A stretch of DNA of 64,000 nt from Peribolospora baueri (lineage: Eukaryota > Basidiomycota > Peribolosporomycetes > Peribolosporales > Peribolosporaceae): NCBI GenBank assembly GCA_029717555.1, contig JAMDHS010000002.1:248001-312000 (forward strand), in the 5' to 3' direction. Position 1 is the first letter of the stretch. The number at the start of each line of letters is the position of its first letter. The notes under the pieces were generated by a model. That model was given only the letters and a program-made list of their open reading frames with translations. It made no database searches and was not told the DNA's origin. Positions 1-12,874 of this stretch are shown one piece after another. Made by a program: the position numbers and the translations under genes.

Positions 1-949
1 GGTGCCTACCGTCAACGGGTGCGTTGGGTGTGGTAATGCCGTCCTCCCACAGACTCTCGGAAATTATATCTGTTTTATCGATCCAATGCCTCACCCTCCC
101 TGTCACTGACTCGCGCTCCAGTTACAAACGCCTGGTCCCTTCCTTCTGGGCGCCCACGCAAGTTTCTTACGGCTACGACGACCGCACGTCGAGCGTGCGC
201 ATCATCTCCCCTCCCAGCTGCCCACCCGAGGCGACGAGGTTCGAGATCCGATTACCAGGCGCCGATGTGGGTTTGTCGGTCTAACCTGGCTCAGGCTCGG
301 GGGCCAGCTGTAGACGACTGTAGGCTTGGCTCTGGTCTGACAACTTTTTCTCCCTTCACTCTCACCATCTCGGTACGCAGATGAACCCCTATTTCACCTT
401 CGCTTCCATCCTTGCCCTCGGCCTGCACGGCATCGAACAAAAGCTCCCTCTTCCCTTCTCCCCTCAGTCCGCCGAAGCCAAAAGGTCAGCAGACATAGGC
501 GCCAGTCTCGCTTCCGCTGATGGATCGGTGGACAGGAAGTTGCCGGCGAGCTTGGCCGAGGCTACGCAGGCTATGGCTGGGAAGGGCTCCTTGGCGAGGA
601 AGGCGCTTGGCGGTGAGTTGAGCGGTCGGCTGGTCTCGCCGTTTTTACTGGCCCTTCTTATGATACTGATGCTCTTTTCATTTTTTATCTAGACGCCTTC
701 ATCGACCACTACGCTGCAACAAGAGCTCACGAGGCGAAGCTGTACGCCGAGGCTGTCACCGACTGGTGAGTAGATGCCTGCCGTGTTCCTATCGCGCCGC
801 ACTCGGCGAGCTACCTTTATCGATCCCACTTTGCCCGTGTCGGGTTTGGAGCGCTCGTCTTTTGACATTGCGCCGCGCCGCCTTTGCTCTCTTTTGTTTT
901 TGTCCGACGCCGATGCAGGGAGATGGCCCGGTACTTCGAGCTTACCTGA
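1..949 (+). CDS. Glutamine synthetase (class I / FluG-type), 3' part only
   Basis: Only the C-terminal catalytic part is in the window, because the gene starts upstream. Glutamine synthetase joins ammonia to glutamate using ATP. Exons read 1-18, 122-266, 381-612, 693-765 and 919-949, and all phases agree. The joined protein reads PTVNGYKRLVP, then a stretch with WAPTQVSYGYDDR, then LPGADMNPYFTFASILA and GLHGIEQKLPLP. These match the family blocks (N)SYKRLVPG, the R-rich ATP-binding region and the NPY motif. It ends with VTDWEMARYFELT, the usual tail of class I-like fungal and plant enzymes. A guanine-nucleotide-like or FluG N-terminal domain cannot be judged from here. The family assignment is sure; the exact subtype is inferred. 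Confidence 0.9.
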
Positions 950-2352
950 CATGTAGATGGAGGATAAGATGGCGGCCCGGGACAAAGGGAATACGGTAGT
1001 CTTTCTGTACTCCTACTTGGTCCTATTTTCAGACCCGGGTTGGGACTTGTTTCGATCAAGGACACTGATCATATCCCTTGGAACGCGCGTGGAAGGAATT
1101 TGCAGTCATTCATGCTTATGGTCGATGTTTCGCGTATGATCACCGAAGGTCCGGTCGGGAGGAACTTGCCTTGGCCGAATGTTTGCCATCGACATCGTCA
1201 TTCAATTGCTGACAAGCATGCATAGATTACAACCCTTGGGTGACGAAAAAAAGCTGATTACTTCTTTCCCGGCTTCCACCGCTGAATTGCATATACTCAC
1301 TCTTCCCTCCTTGGCCCAGTCCTCCACCGGGACATGGACCGCATTCCGACGCTGGCCTTGCATCACGACCCGCGTTTCTTTGGTAAGACGTGAGCGTTGC
1401 GATTGGATCGAACTGAGTCGCCGCGACCGTCGTAGGGACGAGCACCCGTCTTCTACGCCAGCAAGATGCTGTTGGAGGAAGACCATCATTCGGATGGCAG
1501 CCCCTCGCTGGAGGTGTCCGAAGTCTCCACCTCGTTATGGAGGGTCGCTCCGTGCGGTTGCGTGATGACCGCAAGGTAGAGAGGTGAGTTAATTCACGCA
1601 CGTCCTTTGAGTGGGGATGGTGTCGTGATGATTGTAGTGGTATTTCAGACCGCTCGCCCACGCGAAGGGTACAGTCACCCCAACTCGTGGCGAGGATGGT
1701 GACCAATATCTTTCCAAAGTGCCTGAACACATAATTCCCCCCCCCCCTTCCTTCTGGGTTGTGTTCTCCCTCCTTCTTTAGTTTTGTGCCCAGTCTGACC
1801 TGACCTCCCCTTGGCACCCTTCTTCCCTTCTAGCTCATCTTCCGAGTGACAAAGGTGGACACCACGCTGCGCTTCCTTGTAGCCGCCTCCGCCTCCACGA
1901 ACGCCACCACGGGATCCTCCACCTCCACCACCTCTGGATCACACAAAACCACTCTTCCTCGTCCAGCTGCACCTGAATGGACTAGCCATGCACATCTGTT
2001 CCTCAGGCCCCTCTGTCTTGTAAGGAGGTCCAGCTGGCATTGCCGGCGGCCTTACGTCGAAGCAGACCAGGTAGATCTTGCGTCAGGATGGGGCCGGAGC
2101 AAGGCTAGGTCGTCCTTTCTAGCCACCGTCCGCGAGAGCCCTCACGGCGACCGTTCCGTCAACGGCTCAGACAAAGTTCAGCTTTGACCACGATGGATGG
2201 AGGGGCCGACGGCAATCAAGTTTGCACTGGCATCTCAATTTATCCCCACATCGACACCTTGAAGATTCACGACCAGATTGCTTTTAAGCACGCTACATGT
2301 TCAAAGAGTTGTAATCGCCTATGACGGCCAGTTACATGCCCAAGGAGCCCCT
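950..2352. other. Intergenic stretch with no resolvable gene; possible relict coding
   Basis: This 1.4 kb lies between the glutamine synthetase stop and the CPSF100 stop, so it is a convergent 3'-3' region, unusually long for this genome. It looks less GC-rich than its neighbours. Short stretches read like exons on the + strand, for example ALHHDPRFF at about 1350-1373 before a GTAAGA and APVFYASKMLL at about 1446-1478 after a TAG, but no continuous gene joins them and I recognise no family. A run of C lies at 1738-1748. Confidence 0.5.
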
Positions 2353-5300
2353 TCACGAGCCGCCCACAAACACCTGTGCATGAGCGGCATACACCGCCTT
2401 CCTGACGTCGAAATAACTCTGTCCCAAGTTCCCCTCTATCACAACCCTTCCCTTTCCGTCCTTCTTGACCGTCACTGCCTCCGTCTCCATTTCCTGCCCT
2501 TCTCCCTCGCCCGTCATCGTCGCAGCGGCACCGCAGACGAGCATGCCTTCGCCGGCGAACTCGGCCGGCACGCCAGACGTGGAGAGCGACTGGCGGAGAG
2601 AGGGGAGTTTGAGGTCGCCGATGAAGAGCGAGCGAGGAACCACCGACACGGAGGAGGAAGCCTGACGCGCGGAAGGAGTCCGACCGACGTCCGCGGGTGC
2701 AGGTGTAGGAGTCGCAGTCGGCGTGGAGCCGGCACCGATCCCCCCTTGGCCAGCTACCTGTGTGACGCCGTCTGCCGAGGCATCGACGGGAGGCGTAGCC
2801 GATTGATGTCGGTCGGATGGACCCCCGGTGTCGGAAGACAAGAGAGAAGAGCCGGAGGCGGAAAGCTCGAGCGTGGGTACGGTCGACTCTGCCGAGAAGC
2901 GGAGGCGACCGAGGATGTGGGAGACTTCATAGTCCTCGAACTGGAAGAAAAATGAAGTCGGTTGGGAAGAGACAGTGGCGGAGCGTAGAAGGACAAACGC
3001 ATCATAAGTGAACATCGGGCATTTAAACGATGGACACAATCTACTCTCACCGAAGACCACCTCAAGCCAGCCAAGAGGCCATCCCCAAGGGTGATGGCGA
3101 AGCTGTTGGTCAACTCGCCAATCCGAATTGGCCTCTCGAGCGCCGGCGCATACACCTCGCGTGTCATGGCGGAGATGGCGCTAAAGGCAGTGAAGATGTC
3201 CTGCACGGCGCGAGAGGAGCCGTTGACGAGGATCTGCGAAAGTATACAGGCAGAGCGGTCATCAGTCAGCTGATGAGTACGCTCCAAACACGATAGATGA
3301 AAGTGTGCCCTTCACCATTCGACGAGGGTTGATCTGCGGCACGATCGTCTTGACGGCCCGACCGTCGTTGAGGCCTTCCATGTCGATGTATGCCAGCTGA
3401 CAGACCACCTGTACTTGGACAGTCTCCGCGACGTACTTCGACGGCGGTTCAGGCGGGGGCTTCTTCTGATATATCGAAAGCAACGTTAGAGAGAAAGAGA
3501 GCGTTCGCGGACGCTCCAGACGGTCAACCAAACTTGTTTTCAAACGAGGGAGAAGGAACTGAGACGCGCTCACTTTTTCCTCCTCTTCCTTCCGCCTCCT
3601 CTTCTCCCTGCCCTCTTCGTCATCTCTCTCTTCTTCCATCTCTCTGCCCTTGCTGAGCCACCTCGCAACATCGATCTGCTCTCCGTAAGCGTCCACTCTC
3701 CTCTTACGCTCCACGAACGGGAACATGCGGAAACGCGTCATGGTGCCTCCAGAGGCGGACTTGAAGAATGAGGTCGTGTGCGAAGCGTTGCCCTTGAGGT
3801 AGATGTCGAACGACAACTGCGGGCCGTCGCCAGGCGCGCCGTCCGCAGAGCCCACCCCACCGCCTCGAACCACTTCGTCCATGTTACCGGCTCCGAAACC
3901 GCGCTTCCTGCCGCTCCCGCCCCCGCCGGGCTCGAGCATGACCTGATCACGTTGACCGCTGGGCAAAGCCCCTTCAACCTCGTTTGCCTCGGTCTCACTA
4001 TCGCTCTCGTCCGAATCGTCGTCATCTCCTTCGTCCGCTTCCATCATTCGACGCGAACGAGCCAAGCGCGCCCTCTCGGCGGCTTCGCGCTCTTTCGCAT
4101 GCCGCTCTGCTTCCAGGAACGCCTCTAACTCCGCGCCTTGCAGAGGTACCTTGCTTCGCATCTGTAGCGTTGGTCGATAACGATGGTCAAATGCGCCGAA
4201 CGAGAATCGTTCATCAGAGACGCCACTCGAGGAGACGCTAAGCAGGGTCGCCAGAAAAATAACGGATACTGCAGAACGTCGGACCCAGTCCTCACCTCCA
4301 ACCGAACCGTCTCATCCAACTTGACTGTCTTGCCCACTTTGCCCTTCCCCCACTTCTCCGCCTCCTCCTGACGCTCGTTCCACTTCGCAAACAGCCACCT
4401 TCCCAAACTGCCAGCTTCGGCACGACTGGTGAGGACGACGACGTCGTTCGGCGACTGGGCGAAGCGGAGGAGGAGACGGCGGGAGGGACCGTGGGAAAGG
4501 GTGGGGGGGACGGCCAGAATGAGTTTAGGTCGGTTGGCGGGGATAGCTTCGTCAAGAGCTTCGACGGTTGGGAAGATCTTGAGATGCCTGCAAATGGAGA
4601 TGCGCACGAGAAAGAACGCAAACGCCCTCAGCGGCGACTCGATGGCACGTCCGCCACCGCCGTGCCGGCCACTCCCTGCGATGTAGGTGCATGTAATGCA
4701 ACGTACCTGAACTCGAGCGGACTGGCAAACACAGGGCCACGATCTCTCTTCCTCTTCGACCCAGCCCCACCGCCCGTGTTGCCCTCCAAGGCGGCATTCT
4801 CCTCCCTCGCCACAGCCCCACCAAACCACTCCATCAAGCTGCGCGCGTACGTGATAAGTTCCTTGCCCGTTCGGCTCACGAGGCAGAGCGGATAGCGAGC
4901 ATGGGAGTGCGAGGAGCGGTGGTCGTTGGATGTGAAGGAGAAGGACCAGTGTTGGTCCAAGAGGACGAGGAGCTCGAGGAGACGCGTGGAGGGATCGACG
5001 GGGAGGAGGAGCGAGTGGCCAGACTGGAGGGTAGATGAGACGAGACCTGCATGGATGGCGAGCAAGGCGAGACGCAATGAGATGAGATTCGCGCCCTTGA
5101 CTGCTGACTCGGGCTCAGAAGAGCAGAAACGCACCGAGCAGGGCCGCATCCCTATCCTTCCGTCTCGCATTGAGCACCAATGCCCTCTCAACATCGGTAA
5201 TGAGCAGATCCGGTCTCCTGACTGCCTCCAAGATTGTTCCTCCTCCAGCAGCGGCGCCCAGCGGCCCACCGCTGGCTCCGATGGTGGAGGAGGGACCCGA

Positions 5301-6491
5301 CGAGGAGCGAAGGATGGCGGTACCGTCGAGGTGACGTTCCCGGTTGTGGTTCCAGTCCACGGCGTAGAGGATCGTCCCGGAAGAGGGTGATCTGATCTTC
5401 CATACCGTGCCGCCGAGGGTGTGACCTGAAGAGTAGGCGGTGAGGGTCAGGCCCGCGCATTTGCCTGTGAGAAGCGAGGGAAACGGGTGTGAGCATTCAT
5501 GTGGCCCAGGCTGACGATCCGGTGCGTTCCATCCGAAGCTCCACTCGTGAACAAGGGTTTACCTTCGAGATGGGTTGGCTGCGAATACCTCAGGGTCGTG
5601 ATATCATCGAAAGCGGCGTGGATTTCCTTAGTCGAGACGACAAAACGGCCTAAACCGTGGCCCCCGTCTTCTTCTTCTTCCGTCTTCATGGCGGACGAGG
5701 CCTCTGCTCCGCTCGGAGCACCAGCCGGCTGCAGCATCTGTTTGTCCTTCGCATCAACGTCAATCTCCCTCCTCCAACTTTCCATGCTCTCCAGCACCGC
5801 TATACGACCCAGCGCCTGCACTGGCAGCGTGGCATAGACGGGGCATCGGAGCCCGAGACAGGCGTGAGCGTAGGGGAAGAAGCCGAGGTGGGAGAGAGAG
5901 GCATGGGAGAGAAGGACAAGATCGATCGAAGGGGCTAGTCTGGGCAGGTGTGCAGAAGAAGAGACAAGATGAGCGCCAGCAGAGAGGAAAGACAGGCGAA
6001 CGAGAGGTTTGTGCTCACTCTCTGAGCACCTCATGAAGCGGTCTAGTGATAGCCTGCACTTTCGTGGCAACCTTCGGCGTCTCACTCTCCTCCACCGCTT
6101 GCATTCCCGACTCGCTCACAGCCTTGCCCTTGCCCTTGCCCACGTCGACTCCGTCGAGCTTAGCCTGCTCGAAGACACCGTCGAACTCGAACACGTCCGG
6201 CGCTCCACAGTCTAGGAGGATTCGCACATCGTCGATCTCCAGAATATATGCAAGGGCTTTCGGCTTTTCCGTCGTAAACGGAGAGGACAAAGACGAGCCG
6301 CTGGGTACAGCCGCTTCGCCGCCGGCATCGCCGTCGATCAACTCCGCGCGGCCCCCCTCGACGAGCATGGCGCGCGATACGGCGTCGGACGCGGGAGTGA
6401 CGTCCGGCGGAGTGGCAGCAGCAGCAGCAGGGGACCCATCGGAGTCTGGCGCCGGGGCGTAGCTGCCCGACAGGGGGTTGAAAGTGATCAT
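2353..6491 (-). CDS. CFT2: Cleavage and polyadenylation specificity factor 100 kDa subunit (Cft2/CPSF2)
   Basis: Nuclear subunit of the pre-mRNA 3'-end cleavage complex, partner of the endonuclease CPSF73/Ysh1. About nine exons, roughly 1,100 residues. The start MITFNPLSGSYAP matches the family's opening. The metallo-beta-lactamase part reads ILLDCGAPD and then LLSHASLSHLGFFPYA, where the catalytic HxHxDH of CPSF73 has decayed, as is normal for CPSF100, so it should be non-catalytic. YAVDWNHNRERHLDG (about 5330-5360) is the conserved VDFNH segment. A beta-CASP region follows, then a long acidic and lysine/arginine-rich insertion (about 3550-4160), FDIYLKGNASH, MFPFVERKRRVDAYGE, and the C-terminal domain with YIDMEGLNDGRAVK, FIGDLKLPSLRQ and IEGNLGQSYFDVRK. 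Diverges from ARF1 across about 400 bp. Exon edges are approximate. Confidence 0.93.
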
Positions 6492-6897
6492 GAGGGGAAC
6501 GATCTTCCTTGGCCCGTCCGCCGTCGTCGTCGACAGATGTTCGTTCCAGCCGGCGCGTGCACGAACGATCGCTGATGGCCTGGAGCCCGGCTGGACTAGG
6601 GTTACGTGCGCTGCGGCGGCCTGGGGGTCGTGGGAACCGGGAGGGTAGGGTTAAGAAGGCTGGCTGGGCGCCAGCAAGCGAGCGGGAGGGAGAGCCGGGC
6701 GTCGTCCGCTTGAGTCGGTCGTCGCCATCATCATCATCATCCATCCATCCTCCTCACTCACCCCGCCATCGCACACAGGAAGCTTCCAGAGCACCGTCTC
6801 ATCTCTCGTCCCCCTTCCTCTTTGTCCACTCCTCCTCCCTTCCTTTTGCTCTTTTCATCCCCGCTGTCTTCGTTTCGCCAGCCGCCGCTCTTCAGCC
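6492..6897. promoter_or_regulatory. Divergent promoter between CFT2 and ARF1
   Basis: A 406 bp spacer holds both 5' ends. The ARF1-proximal half (about 6740-6895) is strongly C/T-rich on the + strand, with (CAT)n near 6727-6750, as is usual for highly expressed fungal genes. No TATA box is obvious. No factor site can be claimed. Confidence 0.5.
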
Positions 6898-8051
<1,154 letters not shown>

Positions 8052-9283
8052 TGGAGGGCGGAGAAAGAAGTCGAGTCGTATCCCCTTTTACCCCTCTCCG
8101 TTCTTCTCCATTCCCGTCCCTCTCGTCGCAAGGTCCCGTCACGGAGAGTTCTGGTTTCGGGTCAACGTCGAAGCCCTCGCCATCCACCCATGCTGTCAAA
8201 ATCATCCGTCCTCTCGCCTCTTTACTTCCTCTCCTCCGCATCATACATCTCCAGTCCTCCCCACCCTCTCTTGAACCATTCGATTGGCCTTCGCAATCGA
8301 TTGAATTCGTTTTGATCGACGTCGGTCGGTTGTGGTAGCTAGGCTAGAAGGAGATCGGAGATGAATGCGTGCCCACGTTTCCTTTACGCCGTTCCACCGA
8401 GTTCCTCAGCATCGTCTGGTTCTTGTTCTCATCCTTGTCCCCTTTTATCTTTCTTCGCCTGCTGGCCTTGCCTCCGGTAGTCATTGCCATTTCCTTCGTC
8501 AGGCCTTTGAAGTATGGGGCAATCTTCTCTTCCTTCCCGGATCTCTTCTTCTTCTTTTCCTCTTCCATCCTCCTTTCCACCCACTCTAAACTTCTTCTTC
8601 TTCTTCCTTTTCCATTTCCCCTTTATGAATGAGCCGAATGAACGAGGAATGACCTGGCATGCAACGGAGGTTCGTATAGAAGCAAGGATGGCTTTTTTGC
8701 TTCTGCGTTCGAGGACGTGGAATGTGTTCGTTTCCTTTCGGTGGTCTTGCTTGGCCTGAGTCGGACAAGTCCTGACTGCCGCCTCTTCTTGTCTGCCTGG
8801 CCACTGCCTTGATCCTTCTTCTCTTCGGCGTCTTGTGTGAACGGGACAAGGTCCGCGAGTGTGGCCGTCGCCGGCCTTGACTCTCTGCCCACGTTTTTCT
8901 TTTTCAACACGCTCGATGGTGGTGTATACTCGACCGACATCGAGTCCCGTCTCGTCGGTCTCCTTTCCTGTCGTCGCCTCGCCTCGTCATCCGCCATGCT
9001 CTCTCTCTCTCTTCTCGGCGAGCATTCACTTGTCAAGCGCTCGCTCTCGAGCGGCTCTAACGCAGAGCTCTAGCCAGCCGGTCCTTGCGCATCCGACACG
9101 CGTGGTCTCGATGGCACGTTAAGGAGGGAAGCAAGCCTGAGCCCGGCCGGAAGGAAGGAGGGAAGGCGACGGCGGAACCAATCCGACCTACCGACCGACG
9201 ACGACGACGTCGATGGCGCCTCGCTCTCGCTCTCGCTCAAGCAGACACGAACGCACGCACGCAAGCACGTAAGCACGCGCCGC

Positions 9284-9284
9284 G

Positions 9285-9323
<39 letters not shown>
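9284..9323. repeat. (GAAA)n microsatellite
   Basis: About ten perfect copies of the tetranucleotide GAAA in noncoding sequence between ARF1 and SPF45. Confidence 0.9.
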
Positions 9324-9351
9324 AGATGGATGGATTGCAACGAACGAACGG

Positions 9352-9396
9352 CTGACCTGACCTGATCTGATCTGATCTGACCTGACCTGACCTGAT
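9352..9396. repeat. Pentanucleotide tandem repeat (CTGAY)n
   Basis: About nine copies of CTGAC/CTGAT in blocks: CTGAC copies, then CTGAT copies, then CTGAC again. The block arrangement suggests slippage or unequal exchange between two unit variants. It lies close to the (GAAA)n tract. Confidence 0.85.
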
Positions 9397-9789
9397 GATC
9401 CGCTTCTGTCGCCCCCTCTCGCCGGGGTGGGTGAAAGGAGATGGAGAAGGAGGACGTGTGTATGTACACACGTAAAGATGAGGTCTTCGTACCACCTGCA
9501 TGCAAGTAGGTAGCTAGGTATGGTATGTTCACGATCACGATCGAGGGAGGGGAGCGCGAGCGCGCCGCGCCTCCATGCAGTCCAGTCCAGTTCATTCATC
9601 GGCAACGCCCGACCCACTAGAGGCCTTTGGCGTCCCACCACGAAGCACGGCAAAGGACGGACGGCGATCGCACGCATCTCTGAATTTGCGTGATGGAACA
9701 AAGAAAGGACGATGGGATGCTACGAACAAAGAAAGGGGGGGCGGAACGGAACATACTATACTGGATATTGTACGAGAGGACGCCAAATC

Positions 9790-12585
9790 TCAATCAAGAT
9801 ACTCGCCCGCCTCAAACTTCTCCCTCGAATAAAACCTCGCGCCAACAGTCCTTCCTCCAAAATACCTCCCGTCCAGCTCCCGTACCGCCTTCCAAGCACC
9901 CACAAGACCGGAGAAGCGGACAAAGATGCGTACCTGTTCTTCCGGCTTGTCTGCGAGGTGAGACGGGAGGTAGGTAGGGTCGGGGAGTGGGTAGATGAAG
10001 ACGCGCTCGACGATGCCGTGCTTTGAGCATTCGTCGCCTGGTGCCAATGAAGGACGGAGAAGGGTGGACGTAGGTGCGTGAGCGACGGCGCCAAAAAAGA
10101 ACGACACTACAAGGGACAAAAAAGGAAACTCACCAATCTCGCCAGGCAAGTCATCATCCACCTCTCCTCTGCCCACCATATTCACAAGCAACACCACCTC
10201 GCTAGGCTCTCCAAACTTTCTCCTCTCTTCCTCCTGCCGACGATCCACATTGGTGTTTATGATCGTACCTCTCGCGCCGAGCTTTCGCCCGCCGCCGCCG
10301 TCGTCGTCCAAGTCGGAAGACCTCGATCGGGACGAAGGGTTGCCGGCACCAGCACCGGCAGACTTGGAAGCCTGCACGGTGAGCGGTTGGAGGATGCCGG
10401 TACCCTGAGCGCCCAGTCCCTGGCCTTTCTTGTAGCCATACTTTGCCATCAGCCGGGCTGCGAAACCGGCTGGGTCGGGCCTATGCGACGAAAGGAAGCC
10501 GAGAAATGCCAGTGAGGCCGAGCGAGCGAGCGAGCGAAAACGAGGAAATGCAAAGAACACGCACCTATGCTCTCCTCGATCGGGACCGTTGGACGAGGAC
10601 GCCGGCTGCGACGGACTCGCCCTTCCCTCTTCTTCTCCTCCGGCAGGCGACAACGTTCCGGTCGCCGCAAAGCCAGAGCCAGAGGCAGCGCCTACGACGC
10701 CTGGCGCCGCTTTGGCCAACCGAGCGGCAATGGCTTGTGCGACGCTCTGCCGGGATGCGAAATCCATCGATGAAGGGGCTTGTGTGCCCACATCCGACGC
10801 CACCGCGGCCGCCGTTGTGGTCATCGTTTCCGGTGTAGGATCCGGTGTAGAATGAGATACGACGCCAGGAGGGAAGGATGGAGGGAGCGGGAATGGCGGA
10901 GGTGATGACTCGCCTGACGGAGGTAAGGGAGGGGGAGGCGGGGTGGGCGACGCTTGACCCGGTGCGGGCGAACGGACTCCGGCTCCCACTCCTCCGGGCG
11001 CACCGCCGGCTGCTTGGGACATGGCCAATCGACGGAGGTACGCGTCTTCGCCGGTCGCAGTGCTCGACATGGCGAGTCTACGCTGGTAGGCCTCCTCGCC
11101 GGACGCGGGGGAGGGGGCCGAAGGCGGCGGAGGGGCGAGGGCGGGGGCGGGGGCGGGGGCGGGGGCGTCGAAGCTGAGTCGAGGCGGCGGTGCGGTTGGG
11201 GGCATCTCGTACGAATCCGGAGGACGGAAGATGCGGCCTGGAGAGGGAGAGAGAGAGAGAGAGAGAAGGGACGGGTTGAAACTGGTTAAGCCGGGCAAAC
11301 CGACGGTCAGGCGAGCAAGGACAAGGACGTGCGCTCACCCATCTTGGCCACCCCGGGCCGGTCGTCATCGCCACTATCGCTGCGATGTTGATAAGGCTCC
11401 TCCTCGCTACCGTCGCTGCCGTCCTCCTCCGCCGTCGCACCGGGACGCCTATGGGCGCCCATGCGCAGCACCTCCTCCCGTCTCCGACGGCGCTCCTTTA
11501 CCATTTCCTTATACGTACTGTAGTCGTTCGGCACGCGCGGGTCGTAGTCCGCGTCCATGTTGGGACCTTTCGGAGAGGCGGCGCGCTTACGCTTTGATTT
11601 TTTCTGGACGTCGGAAGACGACAAGGAGACAGGGTAGGGCTGAGCGTCGATATGATTGGAACTTCCGGCCTCATATGCGACGGCCTGCCTACCTTTTTCT
11701 TAGCCTTGTTCCCCGCGGCGGTCATGGCGAACCCGTTGACGTCGTCGTCGTCGTCAAAAAGCTGCCTACCTCTATCGCCATCGCCCTGGCCCTGGCCCGC
11801 CTCTGCCGCTTCCTCGATCCGTTTGGCGCGAGCGACGGCTCCGGGACTGGGAGGCATGGTGGTGGGCGGCGGGGCGAGGACGGGGCCGGGCTTCCAGCGG
11901 GAGAGCGCGGAGGTGTCGGTGCCGAGCGCTTTGAGGGGCGGAGTGGATCTGGCGGCGGTAGATGAGCCGGGGCGAGGAGCGACGGAGGGCGAGAGGGAAT
12001 GGGTGGCGGAAGCGCTTCGTACAGCGGGCGATGCGGAGGTGCTGGCGCTCGCAGCCGCTCCGCTCGCCGGCTCGTCGTGGCCCGCTGGTGAGACAGAGCG
12101 GGAGACGACGGGGGCGAGACGGGGACCTATGGCCCTGGGCGTGCTGGCCGAAGCGAGACCAGCGGGAGACGAGGCAGAGAGATGGTCGGAGGCGGAGGAG
12201 AAGCCGACGGGCACGGAGGGTCGAGGCTTGGGGCGTGCTGTGGACGCCGACTTGCGTGGAGCAAAGCGAAGGGCGGCGGACCATACTTTGGGGAGGCGAG
12301 AACGCCGTGGTCAGCGGAGCGGGGATGCGTGTTTCATGAGAGAATCACGACAAGAGAGGGTGGGTGGTGAGCGATCGTCTGCGGCGCAAGCATGGGCGGG
12401 CGGGGGCGTGGGTGACTACCTGGTGCTTTATTACTGGTGCTCTCTCCATCCTTGGCGGAGGCCGCCTGTGCCTGTGCGCCGGGAGGTATCTTCGTTGGCG
12501 CTGGCGTTGGACCGTCGGAGGGCGGTTCGGAGTGGAAGTGGCCACCGTAGAGGGAGCCTGCGGACGTCTCTGGTCTGGGCGGCAT
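9790..12585 (-). CDS. RBM17: Splicing factor 45 (SPF45/RBM17-like), G-patch plus UHM
   Basis: Nuclear splicing factor acting at 3' splice sites. Several exons, roughly 800 residues. From the N-terminus: SAGSLYGG (family SLYDDL region), KVWSAALRFAPRKS, a long Ala/Ser/Pro-rich spacer, ADYDPRVPNDY and a KERRRRREE helix. Two near-identical copies follow of GE-D/E-AYxRRLAMS. Then comes a G-patch around MAKYGYKKGQGLGAQGTG and a C-terminal RRM of the UHM type with VRIFVRF, the RYF signature in DGRYFGGR, and ARFYSREKF. UHMs bind tryptophan-containing ligand motifs of SF1, U2AF65 and SF3b155 rather than RNA. The start at 12585 is the ATG just before the SLYGG block. It is back to back with the Zn2Cys6 regulator. 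Exon edges were not all fixed. Confidence 0.9.
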
Positions 12586-12874
12586 GGGAAGGGACGAGGT
12601 GGGAGATGGAGGTGGACGACGGCGATCGACCGACCGATGTGTGTATGTGTGTGTGTTTCGCGGAAGTGGCGCCTGCGGCAAGACCGAAGATAGGGTTACG
12701 CAGGCGGCTGCGGCACGCCAGCTGCGGCGTATAGTGGCGGAGGGGCGTGCCGATGTGGTTGGTCGTCGGGAGTGGACTATTGGCCGAGACAGACAGCGAC
12801 GGACGGCCGAGCGGCGAGGACGAAGAGGGAGAAAACGTCAGCCAGTGCGAGGAGCAGCAGCAGCATCGGCCTAT
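12586..12874. promoter_or_regulatory. Short bidirectional promoter between RBM17 and the Zn2Cys6 gene
   Basis: 289 bp separate the chosen start codons. The sequence is purine-rich on the + strand, with a (TG)n run near 12640-12656. The reading frame of the regulator stays open through this spacer, so its start could lie further left. Confidence 0.45.

Larger units (their letters stand above)
8052..9789. other. Convergent 3' intergenic region with simple repeats
   Basis: This 1.7 kb lies between the ARF1 and SPF45 stops. It holds T/C-rich 3' untranslated sequence (about 8360-8630), then the two simple repeats listed separately. A short minus-strand open frame (about 8623-9036, lysine/arginine/serine-rich) has no recognisable family and was not called. 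Confidence 0.55.

Noticed and set aside
8623-9036. Minus-strand open frame of 137 residues, lysine/arginine/serine-rich
   Set aside because: No recognisable family, low complexity, no clear splice or promoter context, and it lies in the 3' spacer of ARF1.
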